Assembly (NCBI RefSeq): GCF_019428685.1
Contig: NZ_CP080096.1
Coordinates: 2,666,001-2,730,000 of the forward strand
DNA length: 64,000 nt
Direction of reading: 5' to 3'
From: Paraburkholderia edwinii
GTDB taxonomy: Bacteria; Pseudomonadota; Gammaproteobacteria; Burkholderiales; Burkholderiaceae
Shown here: positions 1-7,766 of the stretch, one piece after another
Layout: the number at the start of each line of letters is the position of its first letter
Position numbering within the stretch: position 1 is the stretch's first letter
Translations under genes and position numbers: made by a program
The notes under the pieces: model-generated
Told to the model about the DNA's origin: nothing
Seen by the model: only the letters and a program-made list of their open reading frames with translations
The model's database searches: none

Positions 1-425
1 ACGATGATGTCGACGTAGTTGCCCGGCAGCGCGAAACCCGCGACGCCGATCACGTCGTTGACGCGCACGGTGATGGCGCGCTTGCCTTCGTTGATCACCG
101 CGGAAAGACCGCCGACCGTGCCGACCGGCGACAGCTTCGTTTCGAGCACGGGCTCGCCGTGCAGCGTGCTTTCCTTCAGCACGCGGCCGTCGAGCTTTTG
201 CACGTCGTTGAACGCGCCGGGCGGCACGCTGGTCGTCGGCCAGTCGACTACTTTGAGCACGTCAGGCGTGATGCGCTGGCCGAGGCTGATATCGGCGGTC
301 GCGACCACCACTTTCGCCGTCGATGCCGACGACTGCGAGATCATCCAGCGCGAGCCGAAGACCACGGCCGCCAGGCCCGCCGCTGTCGCGAGCAGCAGCA
401 TGAATATCGCGCGTGAGTTGTTCAT
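1..425 (-). CDS. cpaB: Flp pilus assembly protein CpaB/RcpC (3' end outside window)
   Basis: Read leftwards from an ATG at 423-425, the first 141 residues are present and the rest lies beyond the window edge. The product starts with a short cytoplasmic end and one hydrophobic segment (about residues 7-25), followed by a SAF-type region with the motif VVVATADISLGQRIT. This is typical of CpaB/RcpC, the periplasmic protein that works with the CpaC secretin in Tad pilus assembly. It is the fourth gene of the leftward flp operon. Family call is firm from the N-terminus and context; completeness cannot be judged. Confidence 0.85.
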   Translation of the reverse strand, partial: MNNSRAIFMLLLATAAGLAAVVFGSRWMISQSSASTAKVVVATADISLGQRITPDVLKVVDWPTTSVPPGAFNDVQKLDGRVLKESTLHGEPVLETKLSPVGTVGGLSAVINEGKRAITVRVNDVIGVAGFALPGNYVDII

Positions 426-470
426 GTCCCGTCTCCTACGTTACTGGCTGTTGACTGACTGTTTGCCTGA

Positions 471-1955
471 CTACGCGGTCGCGAAGCGCCGGATCACCTC
501 GCCCGCATGATCGGGCCGCATCGGCTGCGTCTGCGGCGCGTTGTTACTGTTGCCGCCGCTCGCGAAATAGCTGTTCCATGCGCGCTGCAGCGTGTCCGGT
601 GTCGCGGCCGGCGGCTCTTCGCGATACGTTGCGTGCGCAACGACAAGGCTCAGCAGATCGCGCGGATAGCACGCGAGCAGCGGCCGGCGCGCCGGCTGAT
701 GCAGCCGGTGCACGAGAAAATCGAAGGCGTCGTCGTCGCGGCGCAGGCCGAGCTCGTCGCACAGCGATGCAAAGAGCGCGCGGTACTCGTGCTGCGATAG
801 CGGCCCGACGTAGAGCTTGCAGCCGAGGCGGCGCAAGAAGGCGTCGTCGCCGAGCTGCTCGGGCGTGAGGTTGCTCGAGAAGGCAAGTCGCACGTCGAAC
901 GGCAGCTGGAAACGCGCGCCGTTCTGCAGCGCCAGCGTTTCGGTGCCGCGCCCGAGCGGCGCGATCCAGCGGTTCAGCAGGTCTTGCGGCGCGACACGCT
1001 GGCGGCCGAGGTCGTCGACGATATACAGGCCGTTGTTCGCCTTCACGTGGCCCGGCGCCTGATAGAAACCGGTGCCCGCGTCGTAGCAGAGCTCGAGCAT
1101 GTCGAGCGTCAGTTCGCCGCCCGCCATCACGACCGGGCGCCGGCAGCGTTGCCAGCGGCGGTCTGACGGTGTGTTCAACGACGTGACGGTGGCGCGGTTC
1201 GATGTCGCTGCGGGTATGGCCGTGTCCGCGTACTTTTCATCGCCCGCCGCGGCGCATGCGACATGCACGAGCGGATCGTAAATCTGCACGATCGAGCGAT
1301 CGATCAGGATGGCATAGGGCACGTCGATCGTGCCGGGCATCAGCCGCACAAGCGCTTCGGCCAGATGCGTCTTGCCGCCGCCGGGTGGCCCGTAGAGCAG
1401 GATCGGCCGGCCCGAGTTGACGGCGCCGCCCACTTCGTCGACGAGCGTTTCGGACAGCGTGAGCCCGGCGAGCGCGGCGCGCGCGAATGGGCGCGAGATG
1501 CGCATCAGGGTGACCGACTGGCGCGCGACGGCTTGTGCGTACGCATCGAGCGTGACCGGCGCAGGGCCGACGTACGCGCACCGCGCGAGATAGCCGATTG
1601 CGCGTACGCGGCCCTCTTCGGTCAGCTGGTACTGCACGTCGAAGTCGGCCGCTCCCCGGTGCATGACTTCGAGTTGGCGCTCGCGAATCATGAAGCCTGT
1701 GACTTCGTCGAGTACCGGAATCGTCAGCTTGAGGCGCTCCACCAGTTGCGCCAGGCTGATCTTGCCTTCGACCGCGGCGGCCTTCGCGGTCAGCTCGGCG
1801 AGAAACGGCAGGTCGAGGCCGGTCTGAGCCACGGTCTGCGCGGCGCGGCCCGCGCCTTCTGAGTGCGCTGAGTGCGCTGCGTGGCCGCGTGATGCGACAT
1901 CGTGCGTGCCGATATCGCGCAGCCCAACCTCGCCCGGTCCGTGAGCATTGTTCAT
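471..1955 (-). CDS. AAA+ ATPase of the Flp/Tad pilus locus
   Basis: 494 aa from the ATG at 1953-1955, chosen because GGGGGA lies just upstream; the frame stays open to 2111 but that extension is Lys/Arg-rich and low-complexity. A winged-helix-like region (about 45-120) precedes an AAA+ module with Walker A GPPGGGKT (189-196) and Walker B-like LYIVDDLG. The tail is Asn/Gln-rich. It lies between the prepilin peptidase and cpaB. It is not one of the standard Tad ATPases (TadA, TadZ), and its role in pilus function is inferred from position only. Proteins of this kind are known to me from betaproteobacterial flp loci. Confidence 0.7.
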   Translation of the reverse strand: MNNAHGPGEVGLRDIGTHDVASRGHAAHSAHSEGAGRAAQTVAQTGLDLPFLAELTAKAAAVEGKISLAQLVERLKLTIPVLDEVTGFMIRERQLEVMHRGAADFDVQYQLTEEGRVRAIGYLARCAYVGPAPVTLDAYAQAVARQSVTLMRISRPFARAALAGLTLSETLVDEVGGAVNSGRPILLYGPPGGGKTHLAEALVRLMPGTIDVPYAILIDRSIVQIYDPLVHVACAAAGDEKYADTAIPAATSNRATVTSLNTPSDRRWQRCRRPVVMAGGELTLDMLELCYDAGTGFYQAPGHVKANNGLYIVDDLGRQRVAPQDLLNRWIAPLGRGTETLALQNGARFQLPFDVRLAFSSNLTPEQLGDDAFLRRLGCKLYVGPLSQHEYRALFASLCDELGLRRDDDAFDFLVHRLHQPARRPLLACYPRDLLSLVVAHATYREEPPAATPDTLQRAWNSYFASGGNSNNAPQTQPMRPDHAGEVIRRFATA

Positions 1956-2192
1956 CTGACTTCCCCCGTATCTGGTCAGCTTTTGTGTCGCTTTTTGCTC
2001 GCGTTTTCTGCTCGCGCTTTTCGCTCGACATGCGGCCGGTTTTTTTGTCGGCCTTCTCGCCTGCTTTTCTGCCTGCGTTTTTACCTGCCTGTTCCCCGTT
2101 CCTGCTCGCACGCCCCGACGTGCGATCCTGCTATCGAAGCCGTGTCTCTCTGCGGAGGCCTGGCTTTCGTTATGTGTTCTTCTGGCTGCGCG
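1956..2192 (-). other. Purine-rich repetitive leader ahead of the AAA+ ATPase gene
   Basis: This 237-bp gap, read on the minus strand, holds degenerate repeats of the type GCGAGCAGAAAAC / GCGAGCAAAAAGC and AGGCAGAAAAGC (roughly 1975-2110). It would be a purine-rich 5' leader or spacer in the operon. No hairpin terminator is visible, so read-through from the prepilin peptidase gene is likely. If translated it would add a Lys/Arg/Ala-rich N-terminus to the ATPase. Confidence 0.45.
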
Positions 2193-2729
2193 CTACTGCG
2201 TGCCCAGCACCATCGTGCTTATCGCGCCCAACGCGATCGCGACACCGAACGGCAGCCTTCCTACCGACACGGCACGCATCGCTTCCCCCTGCTGCGCGAC
2301 CTGGCGCCATCCGCCCGTCACCGAAAGCAGCATCGAGCAGGTGTTCGACAGACCGTCCTTCATGCGCCGCTTGAACAACATCGCCGCGAGCGCCCAGACC
2401 CCGCCGATCGCGCAGGCGATCATCGCGGTCTCGATCGCGCCCGTCATGCCGAACCACGCGCCGACTGCGGCCATCAACTTCACGTCGCCGGCGCCGACCG
2501 CGCGTACCACGTATCCCGGCAGGAAGATCAGGCCACCGACCAGCCATCCGGCGAACCAGATGCCAAGGCCATCGGCTGCGCCATGCAGCATCCACTGCAC
2601 CGGCAGCGCGGCGGCGAACGCCGTCGCAACGAGCCAGTTCGGGATGCGGCGCGTGCGCATGTCGAGCACGGCGGCGACGATCACCAGCAACACGACACAA
2701 GGTCCGAGCGGAAAAGGAACGGCGTGCAT
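2193..2729 (-). CDS. cpaA: Prepilin peptidase, A24 family (CpaA/TadV-type)
   Basis: A 178-aa polytopic membrane protein. Both catalytic aspartates of A24 peptidases are visible: D23 in DMRTRRIPN and D82 in GAGDVK, in the short TadV/CpaA format without the N-terminal methylase domain. It should cleave the Flp prepilin after the conserved glycine at the cytoplasmic membrane. It is the second gene of the flp operon, 150 bp after flp. Confidence 0.93.
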   Translation of the reverse strand: MHAVPFPLGPCVVLLVIVAAVLDMRTRRIPNWLVATAFAAALPVQWMLHGAADGLGIWFAGWLVGGLIFLPGYVVRAVGAGDVKLMAAVGAWFGMTGAIETAMIACAIGGVWALAAMLFKRRMKDGLSNTCSMLLSVTGGWRQVAQQGEAMRAVSVGRLPFGVAIALGAISTMVLGTQ

Positions 2730-2881
2730 TGAAGTCTCCGGTGTGCGGTGCGCTTTTCGAATTCGCGGCGCTGGCCTGACATGCAGACCGCGGCGCCTGC
2801 GGACCCGGTGTGCCCGGTGCGCCCGGCTCTGCCTCGCCGCGTTGCTTGCGCGGCAGAGCGGGCTTCACGGGAACGCGTCGA

Positions 2882-3076
2882 TCAGCCCTTGACCCCGGTA
2901 TTTCCCGCCGCCGTCTGCAATGCAGTGGAAATTGTGGTGAAAATCGTCTGGATGCTCGTACCGGCGAGCGTCGCGCCGCCGATCACCATCACCGAAATCA
3001 AACCCACCAGCAGCGCATATTCGATTGCTGCCGCACCTTCTTCGTCACGCAGAAACTGTTGAATGGCCTTCTTCAT
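2882..3076 (-). CDS. flp: Flp-type IVb major pilin
   Basis: A 64-aa prepilin. The leader MKKAIQQFLRDEEG ends in the processing glycine G14, followed by AAAIEYALL with the E19-Y20 pair diagnostic of Flp pilins, and then a hydrophobic helix. The ATG at 3074-3076 has GGGGG upstream. It is the first gene of the leftward Tad operon and faces the divergent sigma-54 regulator across a 1 kb spacer. The mature pilin would be about 50 aa. Confidence 0.95.
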   Translation of the reverse strand: MKKAIQQFLRDEEGAAAIEYALLVGLISVMVIGGATLAGTSIQTIFTTISTALQTAAGNTGVKG

Positions 3077-3229
3077 GCTAACCCCCGTAGAGTGAAGTGG
3101 AACTACCGTTAAAGGCCGCCGCGCCTGGAAACGCACCGGCAAAAACACCTGCCGGAACGGGCTGCAACTGCAAGCCGCCCGTGGGCAAGCAAAACGGCAT
3201 CGCCACCCGGTTGCGTCGTCGAGGTGGTC

Positions 3230-3262
3230 GCGAATGGTCCGTACGGCGTACGAACCATTCGC
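3230..3262. promoter_or_regulatory. 33-bp near-perfect palindrome, candidate activator/operator site
   Basis: The left arm GCGAATGGTCCGTACG (3230-3245) and right arm (3247-3262) are 16-bp reverse complements with a single mismatch, around one central base. It sits about 155 bp upstream of the flp start, a normal distance for a sigma-54 enhancer site. The link to the neighbouring activator is inferred. Confidence 0.5.
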
Positions 3263-3673
3263 TCCACTCTTCTTCCGACTTCGCCCCCCACTGGCTCCGC
3301 CGCCTTCCCGATTCGCGGATTCCCCGACCGCCAACCGTGAAGTCCCCCGTGTTGTTGTCCGGTTGTCGATCTCTTCGGGTCGGCGTTTCCGGACAGCAAC
3401 GAATCGTTGTGGCCGAGCTTTCGCAATGGGTATGCCATGAGGGCGCAAAGCCTTGTCGCGCCGTGTTTCGTACGCTGACGAACACGTTAGAAGAATGCTT
3501 TCAGGTTGCCGACGTTTCGGGTTCGCAACATTTTTCGGGGTCGGTTCAGCATGCGAAATGCGTAAGGAAACGCTGCCTGTCGGTGGTAAAAAAGACGGCG
3601 CATCGGACGCAGACCCACATTGGCCAAGGCTTTGCGGTCAAAACTGCCGGATCGGGAAGGGGCCGGATTAGCC

Positions 3674-3689
3674 CGGCACGAGTTATGCC
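3674..3689 (+). promoter_or_regulatory. Possible sigma-54 (-24/-12) promoter element
   Basis: CGGCACGAGTTATGCC has GG (3675-3676) and GC (3687-3688) separated by exactly 10 bases and keeps the GGCACG core. Because it is partly palindromic, a weaker match also reads on the other strand. It would drive the VpsR-like regulator with a leader of about 420 nt. Single-motif evidence only. Confidence 0.3.
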
Positions 3690-4120
3690 GAATGTGTAGC
3701 AACCTTGAGACAAGGCGCATATAACGGGTCGGAAAACGCGTGTCGATTGATACCCGCGTGAACCGTCTAAACGGGGAAGCCTTGTCCCGCTTGGCTTCGC
3801 CGCTGTTCGCGGATGAATCGCCGATGAATCGGCAATGAAGCATCGCCTTCACAAGTCGGCGCGATTCATTTCTGCATCCTGATTTGTGCTTATACAAACG
3901 CCTGTTCGTTTCCTTTATTTTTGATCCCATGCCGTAATCATGCGACGATAGGACCGTCGCCCCTACGGCGACGGAATGGGCAGAACCGGGCCAAGCAAAA
4001 GACCGTTAAAGACCGCTGACGAGCAGGCCGACAAGAAGGTTGAAACTGCTGTCGCAATCGCAGGATCACTGGCTCACGCGCTCGCGCTGCGCGGCGGCCA
4101 AATGTCCAACCGGGGGTACC

Positions 4121-5617
4121 ATGCATTCCACCTCAACGTCGCCCGCCGCCGAACGCTCCGTGCTTTGCGTCTCATCGGCGCCGGACGAGCCACTTGCCCA
4201 GTTTCTGACCACTGCCGGCTGGCATGTCGTCCATGCGAAAACGCCGGCGCTCGCCGAGCGTCTGCTCGACAAGGGCGATATCAAGGTCGGCCTCGTCGAC
4301 CTGCCCGACAACTGCACCGCGCAACAACTGTCCGCGCTCGAAGCATTCATGCAGCGCAGCGAGACGAACTGGGTCGCGCAGATCGCGCCGGGCCGCTCCG
4401 ACGACGAGCTCATCAGCCGCTTTATCCTCGACTACTGCTTCGACTTCGTCACGAAGCCTTGCCTGAACGACCGCCTGATCTTCGCGCTCGGTCATGCGCA
4501 TGGCCTGTCGAGCCTGCGGCGCACGAGCGTGAAGCCGAAGCCGTCGCTCGGCAAGCACGGCATGGTCGGCCATTGCGAGCCGATGGAGCGGCTCTACCGG
4601 CGCCTCGACAAGTGCGCGCAAACTGATGCGCCCGTCTTTATCGCCGGCGAATCGGGCACCGGCAAGGAACTCACCGCGCGCGCGGTGCACGACTGTTCGT
4701 CGCGTGAAAAACAGGCGTTTGTCGCGATCAACTGCGCGGCGATCCCGCCCACGTTGTTGCAAGCCGAGCTGTTCGGCCACGAGCGCGGCGCGTTTACCGG
4801 CGCGCTGCAGAAGAAAATCGGCCGCATCGAGCATGCGGACGGCGGCACGCTTTTCCTCGACGAGATCGGCGACATGCCGCACGAGTGCCAGGCCGTGCTG
4901 TTGCGCTTCCTGCAGGAAGGAACCATCGAGCGCCTCGGCAGCAATGCGCCGATCAAGGTCGACGTGCGCGTGATCTCCGCGACGCACGTCGATCTCGAAG
5001 CCGCGGTCAGCGACGGGCGCTTCCGCGCGGACCTGTATCACCGGCTCTGCGTGCTGCGCCTCGACGAACCGCCGCTGCGCGAGCGCGGCAGCGATATCCG
5101 TCTGCTGGCCGACTACGCGCTCAGCATGTACCGCCAGGACGGCACGCATAAGATTCGCGGGTTTTCGAGCGGCGCCGTGGTCGCGATGTCGAACTACGCC
5201 TGGCCCGGAAATGTGCGCGAGCTGATCAACTGCGTGCGGCGCGCGGTCGTAATGGCCGAAGGACGCTTCATTACCGAAGCGGATCTCGGCTTGCCGGCGG
5301 CCACCAACGAGCGGCCGAAGACGCTTGCCGAAATCCGCATGCAGGCCGAGATCGAAGCGATCGAAGACGCGCTGCGGCGGCACGGGCACAATCTGTCGTC
5401 CGCTGCCGCGGATCTCGGCGTGTCGCGCGCGACGCTGTACCGGCTCATGAACGCGAACCGGATCCAGAGCGATATCAGCTCGATCCGGCAAGGACGCCGG
5501 CAAGCGCAAGGCGGCAGCAGCGATGCCGAAGCGGATCCTGAGGAGCCCGAGGCTGGAGGCGACGATGTGACGCCTGCGCAGGCTCATATGCGGCCGCGGT
5601 CCGTGGTAGTGGTTTGA
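4121..5617 (+). CDS. VpsR-like sigma-54-dependent transcriptional activator
   Basis: 498 aa from the ATG at 4121, preceded by GGGGG. Order: an N-terminal receiver-like domain (about 15-135), an AAA+ sigma-54 interaction domain with Walker A GESGTGKE (from about 176) and the sigma-54 contact loop GAFTGA (223-228), and a C-terminal Fis-type helix-turn-helix (about 430-460). The receiver domain lacks the usual acidic pair near its start (VLCVSSAPDE) but keeps a D in VGLVDL and K in FVTKPC, resembling the VpsR group in which c-di-GMP rather than phosphorylation controls activity. It probably controls the divergent flp/Tad operon. Ligand and target are inferred. Confidence 0.85.
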   Translation: MHSTSTSPAAERSVLCVSSAPDEPLAQFLTTAGWHVVHAKTPALAERLLDKGDIKVGLVDLPDNCTAQQLSALEAFMQRSETNWVAQIAPGRSDDELISRFILDYCFDFVTKPCLNDRLIFALGHAHGLSSLRRTSVKPKPSLGKHGMVGHCEPMERLYRRLDKCAQTDAPVFIAGESGTGKELTARAVHDCSSREKQAFVAINCAAIPPTLLQAELFGHERGAFTGALQKKIGRIEHADGGTLFLDEIGDMPHECQAVLLRFLQEGTIERLGSNAPIKVDVRVISATHVDLEAAVSDGRFRADLYHRLCVLRLDEPPLRERGSDIRLLADYALSMYRQDGTHKIRGFSSGAVVAMSNYAWPGNVRELINCVRRAVVMAEGRFITEADLGLPAATNERPKTLAEIRMQAEIEAIEDALRRHGHNLSSAAADLGVSRATLYRLMNANRIQSDISSIRQGRRQAQGGSSDAEADPEEPEAGGDDVTPAQAHMRPRSVVVV

Positions 5618-5787
5618 GCGGTAAGTCGCTTTGCGGTCGCTTCGGCTCATGGCTCGCGGCTAGCAACGGTTGCCGCGTTAGCGGGTCCGGTTGTAGCGGC
5701 TTTAACGCTGCCGAAACGGCTTACCGGTCCGCCGCTTAAGGCCATCCAGGACCCGCGCGGGCGCATGCCCGCTGCCCATGTGGCTGC

Positions 5788-7491
5788 ATGCGGGCCGCCG
5801 CCGTTGCTATGCTTGTCCGTGTTACCGGCACGGAATCGAACTTGTCCCCTCCCGATCTCTCCAGCGCGCCCGCGCGGCGCGCGCCCTATCCCCCGGCCGT
5901 CGCCGTCAGCGCGAGCCCCTGCGACGAACTGGCGATCTGCGGCGCACGCTGCGCCATACGCGACCGGGGCAGCCGCTACAAGCGGCTTGCGCTTGCATCG
6001 ACGATCCTCGGTTCGAGCATGGCGTTTATCGACGGCTCGGTCGTCAACGTCGCGCTTGCCGCGCTGCAGACCGAACTGCATGCGAGCGTCGCCGCGATTC
6101 AATGGGTGGTGGATGCGTACCTGCTGATGCTCGCCTCGCTCGTGCTTGTCGGCGGCGCGCTCGGCGACCGCTACGGCCGGCGCCGCATATTCGTCTGCGG
6201 AATCGTGGTTTTCACGCTCGCGTCGGCCGCATGCGGCCTTGCGCCGAATTCGGCGACGCTGATCGCCGCGCGCGCGGTGCAAGGCATCGGCGCGGCGCTG
6301 CTTGTGCCGAGCAGCCTGTCGATCATCGGCGCGGTATTCGACGATCGCGAGCGCGGCCGCGCAATCGGCATCTGGGCCGGCTTTGCGTCGATCACTTCTG
6401 CGCTCGGGCCGGTCGCGGGCGGTTGGCTCGTCGATGCGTTCTCGTGGCGCGCGATCTTTTTCCTGAATCTGCCGATCGCCTTGGCCACCGTCGTGCTCGC
6501 GCTGATCGCGGTGCCCGACAGCCATCAGCCCGACGCGCCGCGCCGCATGGACTGGGCCGGCGCGATCGCCGCCGCGGCGGGCCTCGGTGCGCTGGCGTAT
6601 GGCCTCACGCTCGCCTCGGAGCGCGGCGTGGCCGGTTTTGCGGCGCCGGCCGTGCTCGCGTCGGTGGCGGGCGGCGGCATTGTGCTGATCGGTTTCGTCA
6701 TCATCGAAGCGGCGGGCAAGCAACCGATGGTGCCGCTCGACGTGTTTCAATCGCGCGACTTCAGCGGCGCCAATCTTGTCACGCTACTGCTCTACTTCGG
6801 CCTCGGCGGCACGCTGTTCTTTCTGCCGTTCACGCTGATCCGTGCGCATGGGTTCACGGCGACGCAGGCCGGCGAGGCGCTGCTGCCGATTCCGCTCATC
6901 ATCGGCGCGCTGTCGCGCTTCGCGGGCGGTGCGCTCGCGGAGCGCTTCGGGCCGCGCCTGCTGTTAACGGCCGGCTCGATCGTCACCGCGACGGGCTTTG
7001 CGCTCTTCGCGCTCGTGCCGCTCGCGACCGGCGACGGGTCGTACTGGGCTGCGTTTTTTCCGGCGCTCGTGGTGATGGGTCTCGGCATGACGCTGACCGT
7101 GACGCCGCTCACGACCACCGTCATGGCGTCGGTGCCCGGCGAGCGGACCGGCGTCGCGTCGGGCATCAACAACGCGGTCGCGCGCGTCGCGAGCCTGGTC
7201 GCGGTGGCGGCGCTCGGTATCGTGTTTGCGTGGACGTATGAAGCGGTGTTGTCGTCGCGACTCGACGCACTGCATATTCCCCATCGCTCCGGGCCGGTGA
7301 TGCAGGCCATCGCGCCCGGCGCAGAGTCGTCCGACGGTGTCGCGCGGCATGACGCGCCGGTTGCGTATGCGGAAGATGCCGCCCTCGATGCCGCGTTTCG
7401 CGCGGTCGCACTTGTCTGCGCGGTCGCTGCGCTGGGGTCGGCGATGTGTGCGGCGCTGATGATCGGACGGCGCGACGCTCGCGCCGATTGA
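5788..7491 (+). CDS. DHA2-family (EmrB/QacA-type) MFS drug exporter
   Basis: 567 aa with about 14 transmembrane segments starting near residue 70. The motif MAFIDGSVVNVAL in TM1 and GGALGDRYGRRR between TM2 and TM3 (MFS motif A) are typical of proton-driven multidrug exporters of the 14-TM family. The first about 65 residues are Pro/Ala/Cys-rich and poorly conserved in appearance, so the true start could be downstream of 5788 (5809 is another in-frame ATG). It stands alone, with no adjacent membrane-fusion gene or repressor. Substrate unknown. Confidence 0.85.
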   Translation: MRAAAVAMLVRVTGTESNLSPPDLSSAPARRAPYPPAVAVSASPCDELAICGARCAIRDRGSRYKRLALASTILGSSMAFIDGSVVNVALAALQTELHASVAAIQWVVDAYLLMLASLVLVGGALGDRYGRRRIFVCGIVVFTLASAACGLAPNSATLIAARAVQGIGAALLVPSSLSIIGAVFDDRERGRAIGIWAGFASITSALGPVAGGWLVDAFSWRAIFFLNLPIALATVVLALIAVPDSHQPDAPRRMDWAGAIAAAAGLGALAYGLTLASERGVAGFAAPAVLASVAGGGIVLIGFVIIEAAGKQPMVPLDVFQSRDFSGANLVTLLLYFGLGGTLFFLPFTLIRAHGFTATQAGEALLPIPLIIGALSRFAGGALAERFGPRLLLTAGSIVTATGFALFALVPLATGDGSYWAAFFPALVVMGLGMTLTVTPLTTTVMASVPGERTGVASGINNAVARVASLVAVAALGIVFAWTYEAVLSSRLDALHIPHRSGPVMQAIAPGAESSDGVARHDAPVAYAEDAALDAAFRAVALVCAVAALGSAMCAALMIGRRDARAD

Positions 7492-7566
7492 GTTCCGCTT
7501 GAGCCCCTTTTGAACCCCGCTTGAATCTCGATTGAGCCCCGACCAAGCCCCGACTGAACGGGTTGT
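7490..7566 (+). repeat. 11-bp tandem minisatellite across the exporter stop codon
   Basis: Six to seven degenerate units of consensus GAGCCCCGCTT run in perfect 11-bp register from 7490: GAGTTCCGCTT, GAGCCCCTTTT, GAACCCCGCTT, GAATCTCGATT, GAGCCCCGACC, AAGCCCCGACT, then a decayed unit. The first overlaps the TGA of the exporter gene. The rest of the 275-bp gap to 7766 holds nothing recognisable. Confidence 0.6.
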
Positions 7567-7766
7567 CAACCGGGCAGGCGGGCAAATCGGGCGCGGGCGG
7601 CGCGGGCACACGCGTTGCGTCCGCCACCACCGATTGCGCCCCATCGAGGAACTTGCGGCCCGGCAATCAGTCGTTTTTACTTTTCGTTAGATCGAATTGG
7701 ACCCGGCGCCGCCCGCCGCTCTCTGCCCCGCTCTCTGCCCGATAGCACCTGAATAACGACGCCTGA

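Larger units (their letters stand above)
3077..4120. promoter_or_regulatory. 1 kb divergent non-coding region between flp and the VpsR-like regulator
   Basis: No credible gene lies in these 1044 bases; open frames here have atypical composition. The region contains a near-perfect 33-bp palindrome (3230-3262), a 13-bp palindrome CAACGAATCGTTG (3397-3409), a sigma-54-like element (3674-3689) and short GATGAATCG direct repeats near 3810-3840. It probably carries the flp promoter and the regulator's own promoter. Confidence 0.6.

Noticed and set aside
3487..3930. 147-codon minus-strand frame in the flp/regulator spacer
   Set aside because: Arg/Ser/Cys-rich, no ribosome-binding site, no domain; region looks regulatory.
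4172..5650. Long open frame on the minus strand opposite the VpsR-like activator
   Set aside because: High-GC mirror frame of a real gene; the product is His/Arg/Ala-rich with no domain.
5647..6750. 367-codon minus-strand frame opposite the MFS exporter
   Set aside because: Arg/His/Asp-rich shadow of a high-GC gene without domains.
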